A DNA stretch of 64,000 bases from Lichenostomus cassidix. Its lineage: Eukaryota; Chordata; Aves; Passeriformes; Meliphagidae. The notes under the pieces are model-generated. The model ran no database searches. It saw only the letters and a program-made list of their open reading frames with translations, and was not told where the DNA came from. The translations under genes and the position numbers were made by a program. Each line of letters starts with the position of its first letter. Within the stretch, counting starts at the first letter, position 1. Below are positions 34,801 through 48,001 of the stretch, in pieces. The stretch lies in contig CM039183.1 of assembly GCA_008360975.2 (NCBI GenBank), positions 8,831,762 to 8,895,761 of the forward strand, read 5' to 3'.

Positions 34801-37800
34801 AGGACCAGGGAGCAAATGAAAGCTGGAGCTGCAACTCTTGCTTGCAAAATCTCAAAGGACAGATGAGGTAGCATCTTTCAAAGCAGGAAGCAAGTCCTGT
34901 TCCATTTCTGGCTAAGATTATGACTGGGAAAGGAAAAAGAAAAGTTTTTGGAGATCAGCCAGCACAGGAGCTTTGGCTGTAAGCACTCAAGGAAGAGACC
35001 ATGCCTAAGAACAAACTGCCACATCCTGGACCAGATCCACTTCCCAAGTGGATTCTAAGACACAGCCCTGTATTCATTTTTGCAAGGATCAAGTATATGT
35101 GTATTTATATGGCTTGGACAAAGAACGTTGACCAGAAATAAACAAACAAAACCACCTTCCTATTCTCTGGCTCAGGCGGTCCCATTGACACCACAATTTC
35201 TCAGCTGAAATTGCAGATAGAGGGTGCCAGCAATTTGTCTGATGCCCATAAATGCCATTGCTCAGGCTTGCCTGGGCAAAAGCCATCCCAGAGCTCTGCT
35301 GGGTGATCCTGGTCTATTCTTGCTTTTTTTGCTACAGAACAGTAACTTTGGCCCAGTGAAACACATAAAGTGAAGGAAACACTATCCTGGATAGGCACAA
35401 CCTCAGTGCTTCAGTCTGCACAGGCCTCCCAAGGTGGGTTTTCTCCAGATAACTCAAAAATCCCTCCTGCATCCTCAGTCCATATCAGGAAATGCAGAGC
35501 CACATGCAGAGATGGCCAGCATGATGCTGTCCAGTGTGACAGCGACAAGAAGGGAAGAGTGAGCTGCAAAAACAAAGTTCTGAGACAAAATCAATCTGTT
35601 TCAATAGACCAACAAGCACACTTGGACAAGTATCCTGTGAGGCATACACATTCTTCTGCAGATTACAGAAAACACCTCTGGATGGTGGTGGATCAGAGAT
35701 AAGTCTGTGCACCTGAAAGCAGAAAAGCTGATAAAGACATTATTGTTACCAGCAAAGTTTTGTCATGCATGCAACAACATTTATACTTCAGTATAAATAA
35801 GAGGATTCTGTGAAGCATTTCAGTTTAAAGCTGAAGAGCTGCTTGAATTTGCTCTTCCAGTCCAGGTAACTCGGGGTTGACTTTGCTCCTTGTCTCTTTT
35901 CACCCTCCTCAATGTAGAAGCTATTCTGCCTTGCTGCTCCAGAACTGATCCCAGCGCTTCTGTCACCTCTCAGCCTGGTCAGTTCAGTTTGCTGCATCTT
36001 AGGTTTCAAACTTTGGTGATGAACTTTCCATGATTTCAGACTTCAGAAGGCCCCCAGGCTGGCAGAGTGGCAAGTCAGGATACAATATTTGTAGTGTAAA
36101 CAAAGATGCAGATTTTTATTTTTACTTTGCACAAAAAAATATCCAAGAATATATTCGATGTCAAAGAATTAATTCAATGCCAGAACATACTCCCTCTCCA
36201 AGTCATTCCTTCCTTCCTTTAAGCACTGTTGGTTAATCTCTATCATATTTGCAAATGTTAAACTGCACCCTCAGTAATGAGCATGAAAATGAAATGTAAT
36301 GCAGTTCAGATAGGGGGAAAAGCAGGTAAGTGGAGAAGGCTCAGACACAGCTGTGTTAGAGCAACTTAAAAATTTATCCAAGCTCCTTCACACACATACA
36401 CACACTGTGATGAAATGCTATTTTACTCCAAACACTGGTGGAAAAGGAGTCTTCACTACCAAAGTCTGCCCTGTAAAGGCCACTGGGAAGAAAATTAACT
36501 CTACTCCAGCTGAACCCAGCACATGTGGCTTCAACTGCATGAGCCCTGCAAGGGATGAACAGCGCTTCCAGGAATGCTAAAAATTTGAAATTGCCTCTCT
36601 TGGTCTATTTTTCTTCTTTTTTTATGGCAAATGAATCCAGACAAATAGGGACAAACCAAACATTTAGTTTAGGATAGAGCAGATCAGAATACATCACAAA
36701 ATAGAGTAATACTTGGTGTATATAGGAAAGTGCTTAGAGTGCATTCTTCATTTCAGAATAACAGTATCTGGGAAAAGTTACAAATATGTGCTACACATTA
36801 ACTTTTAGGATTGGTTTGGGTTTCCTTCCCTTGGGAAGAGAGGAGGGAAATAAAAAAGGAAAAGACAATATTGAAAAAACATCACTGATTTTTACATGTA
36901 AATCTAAATCAAACCTACAGTATAAAATTTAGTTTATGAATAAGTAGTAACTATTTGAGATACAAAAGAAAGTGGGGTTTCAGGAGAAGAATTGACTTGC
37001 TATTCTTGTGTATATGCTAACTATAACTTCACTAACACAATCTTAAGGGCTAAAAATAAAGTTTGGCTTATAACAGATATGGATCATAATTGCCAAATGC
37101 TGTAAATTTTGACAAAATAACTTCTTCAAAATGTATTTGTTAGCTCAGACAGAAGTTCTGAAGTGTGGCAGTAATAATATCGCCTTATATCATATTCTAA
37201 GGCGATTTTTACTGGTCCCAGAGAAAATAAAAACAGTTTTTGTACAAGATTTTCTTCCATATTTCTTCCCTTTTTTTTTTCCAGACCTCTGGAAAAAAAA
37301 AGAAAACAGTACTACAAAGTTAAAAGAAAAGAAGTCACTGTTTTTGTGTTTGCCCACAAGCTGTGTTTGACTCGTTGCTGTTTCCCAATGCAATATCAGA
37401 GTCAGTGGAGAGAAAAACCCTTGAAATCAGTGCAACTACTTGTGAGTATAAGGAGTCATCAAGACAAGCACAGGCTCAATTTTTGGAGCTGCTATTCTGA
37501 TTCAGTTATTGTAGCTAAATGAAAGGGCATGATTGGGAGGCATGAAAGGACTCAGCTTTTCTGCCTTATTCACATTCAGGGAACTGCTGAGACTTTCATG
37601 TTAAACTGGATCCTCACAAGGGCAGGCTTTGGCCCAAAAAGGCATTTCAAAACAATTCAAACAGATGGTAGCACTTAATATATCCACGAGAAGTGTTTTG
37701 CACTCCCATGCAAGCTTTCTGAGTGCTCAGCTGGGCAGAATAGGGAAATCTCCCTTTCAAGTCATGTTTGTTTTTCGTATGAGCATATAGAGTTCCATAA

Positions 37801-38982
37801 TGGGGGGAAATTGGTGAAAACTACCCAGTATCACTCTGCAACAGGTCAAATTGAAGAGAGAAAAGGAGTCCTTGAAGACTCTGAGTGCTTGTCCATGTGC
37901 ATGACTTTCCTTGAAGGCAATTTGAACTGTGCAGTTTCGCATTAAGTCAAATCCTCATATTTTGCTGTAGCTATTTATTACACCGTGAAACAAATGTTCT
38001 TTGTTCAGGGAATTTAATTCCTAATGATGAATATGAAATAGTTTTGTCAAGTGACTCTTTTCTCAAATAACAATTTGTTATTGAACATTAAAATCCTATT
38101 TTATCCTTATTCTCACACAGGCTACACGTATGATGAACTTCAAAGCGAGTATTCCTTTAATCAACAGTTCTGCAGGAGGATTTTCACAGGATTATTGTTT
38201 GTTTGAGGTCTCGAGAGAGCTGCTATCTTTCTTAAAGCACAAGATCCTGGATTCATGCAGATTACGAGATTATTTAATCTGCAAGGCAGTTTCTAGCAAA
38301 TGTGGTCATGTATAAAAATTAGGAGAATAAAATTTAAAGGTAACTTGAACAACAACAAGAACTGAAACTCCTCTTCCAAAGCTCACTAGTAGTATGTTTT
38401 CTGGGGCCTGACTCCAAAGTCATGGCTATTTGGAATCATTAGCCTTTTACTTAGAAACTATGCAAATAAACCAATTTCTGCAACCTCACTGAAGTTCTTT
38501 TTTGTATAAAACACACTCCCAGACTAAAACTTCTTTTCCTAGAAAATGTTTTCCTCTGAAGCAAGTGACAGCTAAGGGACCCTTCAAAGCTTTAAGCAGA
38601 TCCTTTCAATTAAAAAACAACCAAAATATAGTTTAAAGCATAGAAGCAGTTAACACTTTTTTAAGCAGTACAAAGATTTCATGTGTGTGAAATTGGAAGA
38701 GGAAAGTGCATTAATATCCTTCACAGTTGTTATTATCTTTAGGGGTGCTCTGCTTTCTTTCACTGAATGAAAGTCTCACAAGATACTGTGCCTAATTTCA
38801 GAAGAAGGGTGCTTCTTCATATTTATTTCATATTTATTTCAGATTATTTTATCTGGATAAATAAAAGAAAGGTCACCTCCTGATATGATATATTTCTAGC
38901 CTCATGGTTGTGCCCTTTTTTCACAGATAATTAAAATAACTTTTGAAGCTTTATCTTTTTTAAAATCAAAACATTGCTTCTC
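31858..38982. other. Long unique stretch, no gene seen; candidate conserved element at about 32640-32940
   Basis: Over 7 kb with no supported exon and no recognised transposon. About 32640-32940 is AT-rich and complex, ending in a small CpG-bearing part (AAAGCGGACGTTCTAAAGC near 32830) and CCATGGTGACC. This could be a conserved element. A short CA run (36391-36409) and a CTTCC run (about 36207-36220) are simple repeats. The ATATTTATTTC unit is duplicated at about 38818-38842. Confidence 0.5.
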
Positions 38983-39050
38983 AGGCTAAAATCTCAACTC
39001 CCTGAAGTCAGTGAGTTTTACCCCTAATTTAATGGAGGCAATATTTTACC
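38983..39050. repeat. Weak remnant of ancient palindromic amniote repeat
   Basis: GGCTAAAATCTCAACTCCCT, GAAGTCAGTGAGTTTTACCC and AATTTAATGGAGGCAATATT match the pattern 'AAATCCTGGCCCCATTGAAGTCAATGGGAGTTTTGCC / CAATGGAGCCAGGATTT'. The fragment is eroded and short. The call rests on remembered consensus phrases. Confidence 0.35.
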
Positions 39051-39322
39051 TATTGCCAGACTTCTCTTTACCAGACTTCACACAAACAGAGAAATTGGTT
39101 TGAATCTCCCCTCTAATTTTGACATTGGTAGCAGAAAATGAATTATTGAAATTAATGCAAAGCTACATGAATCTGTGTATTTATAACATGCACCAATTAT
39201 ATATAATACTGAATTTGTATATATTCCTTTCCACTTTGTGTTCAGCAATATTTTCCTTTAAGTCACAGGGTTAAAAGGTACCTTTCTCTGAACCAAAATT
39301 ATGAGATTATATGATGTGACTG

Positions 39323-39358
39323 GAAGAAAAGAAAAAAAAAAAAAAAAGAAAAGAAAAC
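39323..39358 (+). repeat. Poly-A / GAAAA purine tract
   Basis: GAAGAAAAG is followed by a run of 16 A and then GAAAAGAAAA. It is a pure purine run of about 36 bp. It might be the tail of a vanished retroposon, but the upstream sequence gives no support. Confidence 0.85.
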
Positions 39359-42300
39359 CTTAAGAAGCCTTATCTGAAGTCAATCTCTTGTCCTTCAGAT
39401 AGCTCCTCTCCATCTTTTTATTGGGGAGAGTGAACCCACAGTCCCTCCAGGGTATAAGGACCATGCACTATTTTCCCACTGCCCAGTGGGTTTCTTTTGG
39501 CTATTTTAATGTTTCCAGTCCTTCATCTCCATACACCACTAGCCATCATGCCCCGAGCAGCCTGGGAACATGACCATTTGCTAAATCTCGCTGGCGTCAG
39601 CTCCAAATTGTGCCAGCTCCAGTCTGAATTTTTATTCAAGTGTAACTATTAGCTCTACTGCTGATAAAAAGTCTTTGAAGAACCTCATCCTTTATTTGTA
39701 TTCTCTGCTGAGTTGAACACCAACAGCAATGTGTGCCCAGCCTCACACCTGGTGGAGACAGTCAACAAACCTGACTGTTGTGACACTTCTATTTAAGAGT
39801 TTTAACCATTTGCCTGAATTTTACTGCTGTAGGGAAAACTTAGTATTAAAAAACAAACAAAATAAGCAGCTAAACCCACCTGCCTGGATTATATAAAGTT
39901 CATTAACTTCCCCTCTCTAAATCTGCTTTTGTATTGGGTCACAAGAGAGTCTGAGAACAGTGCTTAGATTCAAGGGCCAATGTTTAATCAGTTGGTTTGT
40001 ATCACCCATTCACACATTCCATGTAGGAGAAAATATCATTTCAACTACTTGCAGTCCTAAGGAAAAGTAAATGGATATTTTCACCTGTCCCCCTAGCACC
40101 TTCTTTTGGTTAATTTGAGTCTTTGGATTTGCTTCAGTGTTCAGAGAGCTGCAATTATTAGGTTATTTGGCTGCTGGTGAGAGGCTGGCTCATTCTCCCC
40201 TGTAAGATCAGAGCACTGTGCCCAGGGCTCCAGGCACAGACCTGAACACAGACAGATTTTCTAAACACAGAGTTAATGCAACCATGTCATCTCATAACCA
40301 CTCAAGTGGTTATTTACCCCTTCAAGTGTTTCTCGCTCAGCTGCTAAGAATGAGTTCAAAAGGGAGGAAAAGTCCAAACTGAACACGAAAATTTTACCTA
40401 CCTCTTTTTGGGGCATAGTCTAAACCACATTGATTTCATGGAAAGGCTCCAGCTGGCTGCAAATCAAATCCAGTATGGAGGTCCTTAAGTGTTACTGAGT
40501 TCTTGTATCATTAACTGTGGAACAATTTTTATAATTTTCATATCAGTTCCTCAAAATATGAGAGGGCCTTTTGTATTATTTATGTCTCGTGCTAGGGGTT
40601 GGTAAAGTTTATTGTAGCAAGGATATTAGTCACTGATTGCAATCTTTGCCAGTTGTGATAGTGCTTGGGGTTTCTTTATGTGGATTGAAAGAACAATACG
40701 ATGAATAAATAAAAACATAGAATAGAAGGGAGAAACGACAGAATTACCCTCCTTACTCAAATATATAGGAAGCCAAATAAGCTCTTTACCCTGCCAAAAC
40801 ATGTGTGGGAATAAAAGCAAAATGTGTATGTTTGGGGTAGTTATCATCCGTGTATTTTGGACAAGCTGCATTTGTTTCTTGAGTGCTCTGTAAGACAAGG
40901 GAGGAAACCAATGCCAGCATTGCAAAAACACACACAAAAGCCTGGAGAAAGCCAACTCCACTGTGCACTTTTGGTGCTAAATTAGGGATAAAATGTTGGA
41001 AACCAGCCCTAACATAGCAAAAATTAAACAAACTACCCAATGATGGGGAAACTGCAAACAGCTTGGTTCAGAGACAGGGTCTCAACTTCTTCCCTGTTCA
41101 GGCCCCATAAGGTTCTCTCAATAAATATTTCTGGGAATTCTGAAGACATGGGAGAGTAAGGGTGCAAAAAAGAGATTAATTTCCCTTTTCTAACAGGGAA
41201 ATTCCTCTTTAAGCATTCAGTAAATATATAAATACATTCTGCAATGATTTGCTTATCATCACTAACCATTGGTTTTTTAAACATGGAATTAATTAGCCCA
41301 TAGGAAGTACTACTAATAAATAGATAGAGATTAAGCCAACAAGTATGAGTTCTTTACTATGGAATAATGACAGACATACCAAGACATGAAGAGAGAAACA
41401 TGCTGCAATGCACAATGTCTTTTTTTTTGGCCAGCTGACAGCTCTCTAAAATAGGAGGGAAAAACAATGAAAAGAAAAAGCATCAATAGCATTGATTTGT
41501 GAAGAAAAAAAAAGTTTATAGTGTTATGTTTAGAAACCGTACGTAAACAGAGACATAGTAGTATGCAAACACAGAAGAAACTCATTATTCTAAAGAAAAT
41601 GCTTGGAAAAAATCAACCTGACATGCCTATATATTTTCAATACTGTGTAGTTAATGGAGAACAACATGAGGATCGATCTGCCTTTGGCAGGCAGTACATG
41701 GGAAGCATCATTGCAGAATCCCGTAAGTTTGGGAATAAAACAAATTCAATGGAATACCTATCAGCTGGAGAAAGCAATGTGAAGGACTGAATGGCAGCAG
41801 GAATGCCCTTAGTTTTAACATTGCTCCAAAATATTTCACACCATTTCTTTTCCCTCACAGATTTCCCCTTGCTACTGTGTTGTTGTTGAAGGTTATTATG
41901 GTGTTCTAGACTTCTGATTTCTTTATCCAGACTCTCAAAGCCCTTTTTAGAGGGACAAGCTAAGAGTGAACCACTACCATCCATCAAAATGAGTAGCTGC
42001 ATATTTCCATCCCTAGATTTAGCCACCAGGCTTCCTCATCATCGTTATTCAGCTGAATTCATCTTGTTCTGCATAGATAGGAAAAAGTGGTCCTTGGATT
42101 CCTTTTAGAATATCCTATATGTTAATTTTGTAATTCTACCTCAAATACTACAGCTAAAAGTAAGTAACAGACTAGAGAAGCAGAAAAATAGAATTAAGAG
42201 ACATGAGGCAAGAAGAAACTGTATTTCCAAATGGCATTTCTATCAGAAAAGGAGGTGAAGGACACAGAGAGATACATGAAAACTACTTCAAATGACAGAA

Positions 42301-45300
42301 TAGCAGAGAAGTTGCCTCTGTGTCAAGATAATAGTTGTTGTGAGGAGACAGACTTTAGGCCAATACTGAAAATAAGGGAAAATCTGATCTGTTGTTTGGA
42401 TGTAAATCTACACTAAATTAATCAGTCTTATTTCCAATTTATCTCCATAAGGTAAAACCAGAATATAACACAGTATGATTAAGATTGTAAGCAAATTTCT
42501 CCACACAGACAATTTTCAGCCACAATATAATGTCTGTATAATCAGACTGAATCTGCCATTTAAAACTTTCCTGAGTACAAAACTTGATATGCAAACAGTT
42601 TCCTTTATTTTCATCATATCCAAACTCTCTGTTCGTTATAAATCCTGGTTTAATTCCAGCCCTAGATCTCACAACTTTTTCCTCACATTAAAATTCAACT
42701 TAGATTGATTGACTTTTTAATGCAAATCATTCCCAAAACAACCTTTATCAGCTCTGGGAAGAAACACCTTCACCTATCCCTCCAGACAAATGGGGAAAGG
42801 TGAGAAATGGAGACACAGACCAATCCAGCTCTGGCAAGAGGACATGCTAAGTAGCTGCAGACATGTTCTTTTATACATTTGGTAAATCCTGTGAATTCCT
42901 GCATCTCTCCCAAAGCCCAGACCCTGACCACCACTGACAGACAGAGGACCACAAAGGAATACAGTGTCACCAGCTACAGATCAATTCCTTCAGTGACAAG
43001 CTGTGGTCAATTCTGACAAAATTGTGTGGACTTCTACCTGGATTCCAAACAGGTACTACAGAATACATTCAGAATGAATTCAAGCATGTTTTTGTTTGCT
43101 GTCCATTGTAGAGCACAGGAAATGGATTGTTTTTCATACCTTTAACAATACCCATGCTAGGTTTCTATGAAATATTCTTGTTCCTTAAATAACTTGTTTA
43201 GAATGGCTACTTCATTAAATTGAAATTTTGAATCAACACCTGTATTAAATTGATAGATCCCTATTGAATTCTCTGGTGTTTTCAATAAAGGGAAAGGAAA
43301 CTATTTGTGCCATTTCTAGTTTGTTATCCTCTCATTCCAGTTCAAACAGAGCTGATGCCTTCCTGCTGTCTGCCTAACCCCACCAACACCTTCTAAATCT
43401 GTTGTCCAGCTTCAACCAGATTTGCTAGAGGGCTACAAACTTAAGGGATTAGGAAATTCCTATAGATTTCATGAAAAGCAGTTGGATTGATGAGAAAGGT
43501 CTGAATCAGCATCTGCCTTCTGACAGAACACCAGGCTCAGCTGTTACAAATGTGCTTGGGAGCAGTGGCCCAAGCAGCAGAGTCCCCTCCCCTGCTAGTC
43601 TGTGTGCACAGAGCTCCAGGAAAACACACACCCAACAGCAACCAGAGGTGCATTGCAGCCACACAGGTTGGTGGCATTGCAGCATGACAGCGTGGCACAT
43701 GTGGATAACGAGAAAATCCAGTTTCATTAGTTCTGCCACTCATGGCACAAAGCATCCCCTCCTAAAGGCCAAGCCCAGCTTGGGTAGGTCATCCAAACTA
43801 AGAACATCAGGCTAAATTTTGTGTTTGCTTTAGCGGAATTTACTAATGAGCAGATGAAAACAGAGATACAAAGTCTATTCTCCAGACAGTGACTGGTCAT
43901 CTCCTTTAGCAAACAAGAGCCAGAGGCACCTCTTCCCAGGCACTGAAGTTGAAAACCTTTGCTTCTTTAAGCCAGGCACACCACTCCCACTGACTTCAAA
44001 CAGACTATGAATTCATTCCAAGCCTTTAGAGCTATTCAACTTGTGCTGACAGTTCGGGAGAATTACAGCTCTACAATTCAGAATAAAGGGACATTTGAAA
44101 TGTCTTACCCTTCACTAAGAAATAACCAAGATCAGGTGGCCATGTGATTCCATTATTTATGTAATGCCTCAAAATGTCGTTTGTCTTTTAATAAGAGATG
44201 ACAGGTTTCACATGTACAAGTTTTCTATAAGAGTAGTGTGCTCATCTTGATCCACTCAATACACGCATTGCTAATTTCAGATAAAAGATTTATCACACAG
44301 ATCTTGTAGTTAATTGTCTGCAGTAGCCCCTTTTTTTCTTTTTACTCTGTTGATTTATTTGGAATTTCTTTATACACGTGCCAATTTTCAAAACTGATAT
44401 ATTTGGACCACAAGCTTCTTTTGGGAAAAATTTTATTTTCACTTTCTGTATCTCAGTACCTCACAGTATGTGTTCCTGATGCCTACTTGAGGCTCCCATG
44501 TGCTCCTGCATGCTCACACAAACATACTAAAAGAGGATTTAATATAGAATTCATGGTTCTCTTTAGGCACCAATAGGAAAACTGCTATTTTTAGTTATCA
44601 AATCACACTTGATATACATAAAACAGTCTGTGACTTCAGTGAATTACACTCTTGTACTGAAACTAAGGTTTAACTATGTTTGAAATTAACAAAGCAGGGC
44701 AATACACCAGCAATGCTTTTCTTCTCCCACCTCAAGGAAGCAGCATCTATCATTATTTGCCATTGGTATCCAAGCATTTGACAGCAGCAGGTAGTATATA
44801 AGAACTGTAACTGTGACTTGGAAAATGCCTCCTCTCCTGAGAGCAAAGTCAGGACTTTGGTTTCTCCCCTCTCCATCACACATGTGTTGGAAAGTCCTCT
44901 CCCTTTACCTGCTCTAGAAACTGATGGGTTTTTGTATGGTAGATTCCTTTTCTGTCCATGATTTCTAGAAGACCAGCTTTCTCCTCAGACATTCAAAATC
45001 TGTCCTGTCTGCAAAGGTGTTAGGTAGAAGGCCAAGGATATGACCTGACTCTAGTTTGTAAAAAGAAAAAGAGAAAATAAAAGCGCAACTTACGAAATGT
45101 AAAATACATAGTCAACTTAAATTGACCCTTTTACCAACTCCTTCACCTCAGAAGTAGAAGAAATCAGGCATGGAGACACCACATAGGTATGATGTTAAAC
45201 TGTCAGAGGTGTGTAAAAAGTAATGTTGTTTAGGCACAGCTACAGAAATTCCAAAAACAACCAGAGTTTTGCTTAACTAAAATAAATGGTTGGAACAAGA

Positions 45301-47419
45301 GGATGTGAAGCAGCATTGCAGGTCATTGTTGACTATTTTTTGACCTCGGACCTCATGCTTTAAAAGGACAGAGATAATGACAAAACTTCATTTCTGTCTT
45401 GATACAATCTTGCACCTAGGCTGTGAAGACACACATTGTAAGGTGTGCCCTGAATAAAGCCACCTCAGAAGTGGCAAACAGCAAAGACAGATCTATAGTG
45501 GCCACTGCCCTGACACCATGAACAGCAATGGGTTTTTTCCTGCAAGACTAGTTGCTTTCTATCACTTATATCAATGTGGTTCTTAAAATTCTTTCACCTC
45601 CTGCATTTGTCCTCACAGATACAAAGCAAAGCCCTAACATCATTTCAGATGGGGAGTCCTCCCTTCATCCCCACCCTGAGGGTCAAGGGCAGTGGCTGAT
45701 GCTGCATCCACTGGACTCCTTTGATCATCTATTTTCTGAGGAAGCTCTGGGTGGGTTCAGAAAGAACCTCTCATATGAGGTTTGGAGAGCTTGATTTGGG
45801 CTATTTTTGCTGAAAATAATCTAGCATGAGCTAGAGTGGGTAAATCTCCTGTAGACGTACAGAAGAGAAGAAAAACTCAACACTGACATGAGCAGAATGT
45901 CAGAGGTGATCCTCCACAGGATCACTTTTCTAAGACCAAGTTTTCAAAATTTGGCAGCTAGAGTGAAGTGGATATGACCTTTCCCCAGAGGGACAGAGAC
46001 AAGAAAGAAAATTGAGTCTTGGAAAAGACACAGACTCCTAACATTATGATAAAAAGAAGCCATCCTTCCTGGAAAAGAAACACTAAGGGGCCTGCAGCCA
46101 ACATTTGGTCTGTGCTAGGAACATTTGGATATTTTTATGAGCAGCAAGTTCATCAAGAATCTTGCCTGAGGTTAAACCTTACAGAAAAGACAAAATAAGG
46201 TTAGTAAGGACTGCTCATGTGAGAAGAGATGTACAGGAAGAGGCCAATGTGTTGATCTTGCATTATGGAAATCAATTAAGCATTAATTATAAATGTTCCT
46301 GAAGGTTAAGTGAAGTGTGCCTTGCTACAGAGCCAGCAGCCTGCCGGACCCATCGGGCTTCCTGACACAAACAGCTATGTGTTCCTTGGGCACAGTGCTG
46401 AGCTCCACTGCCCCTCTGCATCTGGGCACCTCATCCCTTAGGCTTGGTAGGGTTGGCCATGGGCAACAGAGGGTCCTGAGGAACAGCTCTCTGGGACCAG
46501 CACCAAGCACTGGGGCAGCCTTGAACAGGGGGAGACCAAGAGCAATCAACACTCCTCCTGGGCATTGCTTGTTTCCTAAATACCCTCACTCCTAGTCTTA
46601 CTAGACTAAAATAGCAAGCCCCTCCAAAGTTGTTCCCATCAGTGAAACTTTTGCCTCAGCAAGACCAGAAGAAAACAAGCTTTGAAACATTCCCTCCCTT
46701 GGCAGCATTCCCAGGAGAAAGGCTGCAAGAAAAGGCCTCAGTGGAGCTTCTGTTTGCTGAGGACATGGTACAAATAATGTTGATCAAGCAGTTTCTGCCT
46801 TCTCCCCCTTCCCTGAAATGCAGTTTCTAAAAAAGGGCTTCTCCTGCTCTGCTACCTCTGTGGAATAAGGTGGTTTGTCTCCAGTACTCTGATTATGTAC
46901 AGCTTAATTATCTACTGACTAATTGCACTTGCCTTCTTGAATGTCTCCAGGTAACAGGAGTACTGCTTTATTTTTGCTCATTGGGCCGTGAAGGCAACCA
47001 GTTTGTCTCATCCTTTCTGGTACTTCCAGACAAAGGGCCTTTCAAAAGAAAAAAATCCTGAACAGATAATCTAAGTAATCCCTCTTTCCACGCCCCAAAT
47101 AAGACAAATATATGTGTGTGCTTGTGTCCATCCTAGAGTCAGCTCTTAATGCAGTAATGTGACAGTACCACCCTGAGAGCTTTACCTGGACCCAGAGGGA
47201 AGAGCACCCTACCCACAGCCACCTTCCAAGTGATTTATTAAAAGGTATTTTCAGGAATGCAGGGTTAATCCTGACAGCCATGCCTGCTAACAGCTTGAAG
47301 CAGCAGCACAAATGAAGATGTTGTCACTCACTGTGCATAGGTCAGTGTTCCTGCCTTTCACCCGGGAATGGCCAGCTCTCATCCAGAGGAAGTTCCTGCC
47401 TATTCCCCCATCACAAGCC
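39359..47419. other. Long unique stretch, no gene seen
   Basis: About 8 kb without a recognised exon or transposon. Frames such as 40626-40961 (-), 41637-42026 (-, 129 codons) and 43471-43815 (+) show no domain and overlap counter-frames. The 42430-42710 segment is AT-rich and open on both strands, probably by chance. A CCACTGACTTCAAAC phrase near 43988 may be a trace of an old palindromic repeat. Confidence 0.5.
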
Positions 47420-48001
47420 TCTGAGGTGGCTTCTGTGAGAAGTTGCCAGAAGCTTCCACTATGTCTGGCAGAGCCAATCCCTGATGGCTCTGATGATGGA
47501 CATGCTGCTGGCCAAGCCTGGGCCAACTAGAGATATTAGTAATGCCTTTGCGATAAAACATCTAAGAAGAAAATCAAAATAAAGTGAGGCACAGCTTTTT
47601 CTAGCCAGAGAAGAGGAGGAGGTGAGAACACGTGAGGGAAACAACATGGAGATACCAAGGTCAGTGGAGAAGGAGGTGCTCAAACTGACAAACTGACCAA
47701 AACCTCCATGCCCTGTTTCCCCACATTGTTGGTGGGAAGGAGAGAGGAGCTGGGGGAAAAAAAAGTGTCTTTATGGGCTTATTTTATTTTTCATTATCCT
47801 CCTCTGACTCTGTTGGTAATAAATTCACTTTATATTCTTAAATTGAACCTCTTTTGTCCTTGGATCCTTTTCTCCCAGTCCTTATCTCAAGTCATAACCC
47901 CTTTTTTTAATCTTTTTCCTCCTCTGCCCAGTTATAGCAGGGGAGGGCGAGTGAGCAGCTCTCATAGGTGCCTAGCATTTGACCAGTGTCAAACCACAAC
48001 A
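47420..48001 (+). mobile_element. Degraded solo LTR of an avian ERVL-like retrovirus
   Basis: Phrases in order match an LTR type I know from bird genomes: GCCAGAAGCTTCCACTATGT, CTGGCAGAGCCAATCCCTGA, TGGACATGCTGCTGGCCAAG, then a TATA-like GATAAAAC (47552-47559), AGGTCAGTGGAGAAGGAGG, a poly-A signal AATAAA (47818-47823), GTCCTTATCTCAAGTC, and a 3' end GACCAGTGTCAAACCACAAC, A. Orientation is +. Part of the middle (R/U5 region) appears deleted compared with the form I remember. No internal gag, pol or env sequence flanks it, so it is a solo LTR. The 5' end is not clear and could lie further upstream. Family placement is from memory. Confidence 0.75.
47818..47823 (+). promoter_or_regulatory. LTR polyadenylation signal AATAAA
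   Basis: This is a canonical hexamer in the expected position, after the U3/TATA-like part and before the T/GT-rich 3' part of the LTR. It would have ended transcripts of the provirus. Whether it still works is unknown. Confidence 0.6.

Noticed and set aside
41637..42026. 129-codon minus-strand frame with a CEIFWSNVKTKG stretch that briefly suggested a somatostatin-like peptide
   Set aside because: It lacks a signal peptide, the second cysteine and the FWKT core of that family, so the resemblance is superficial.
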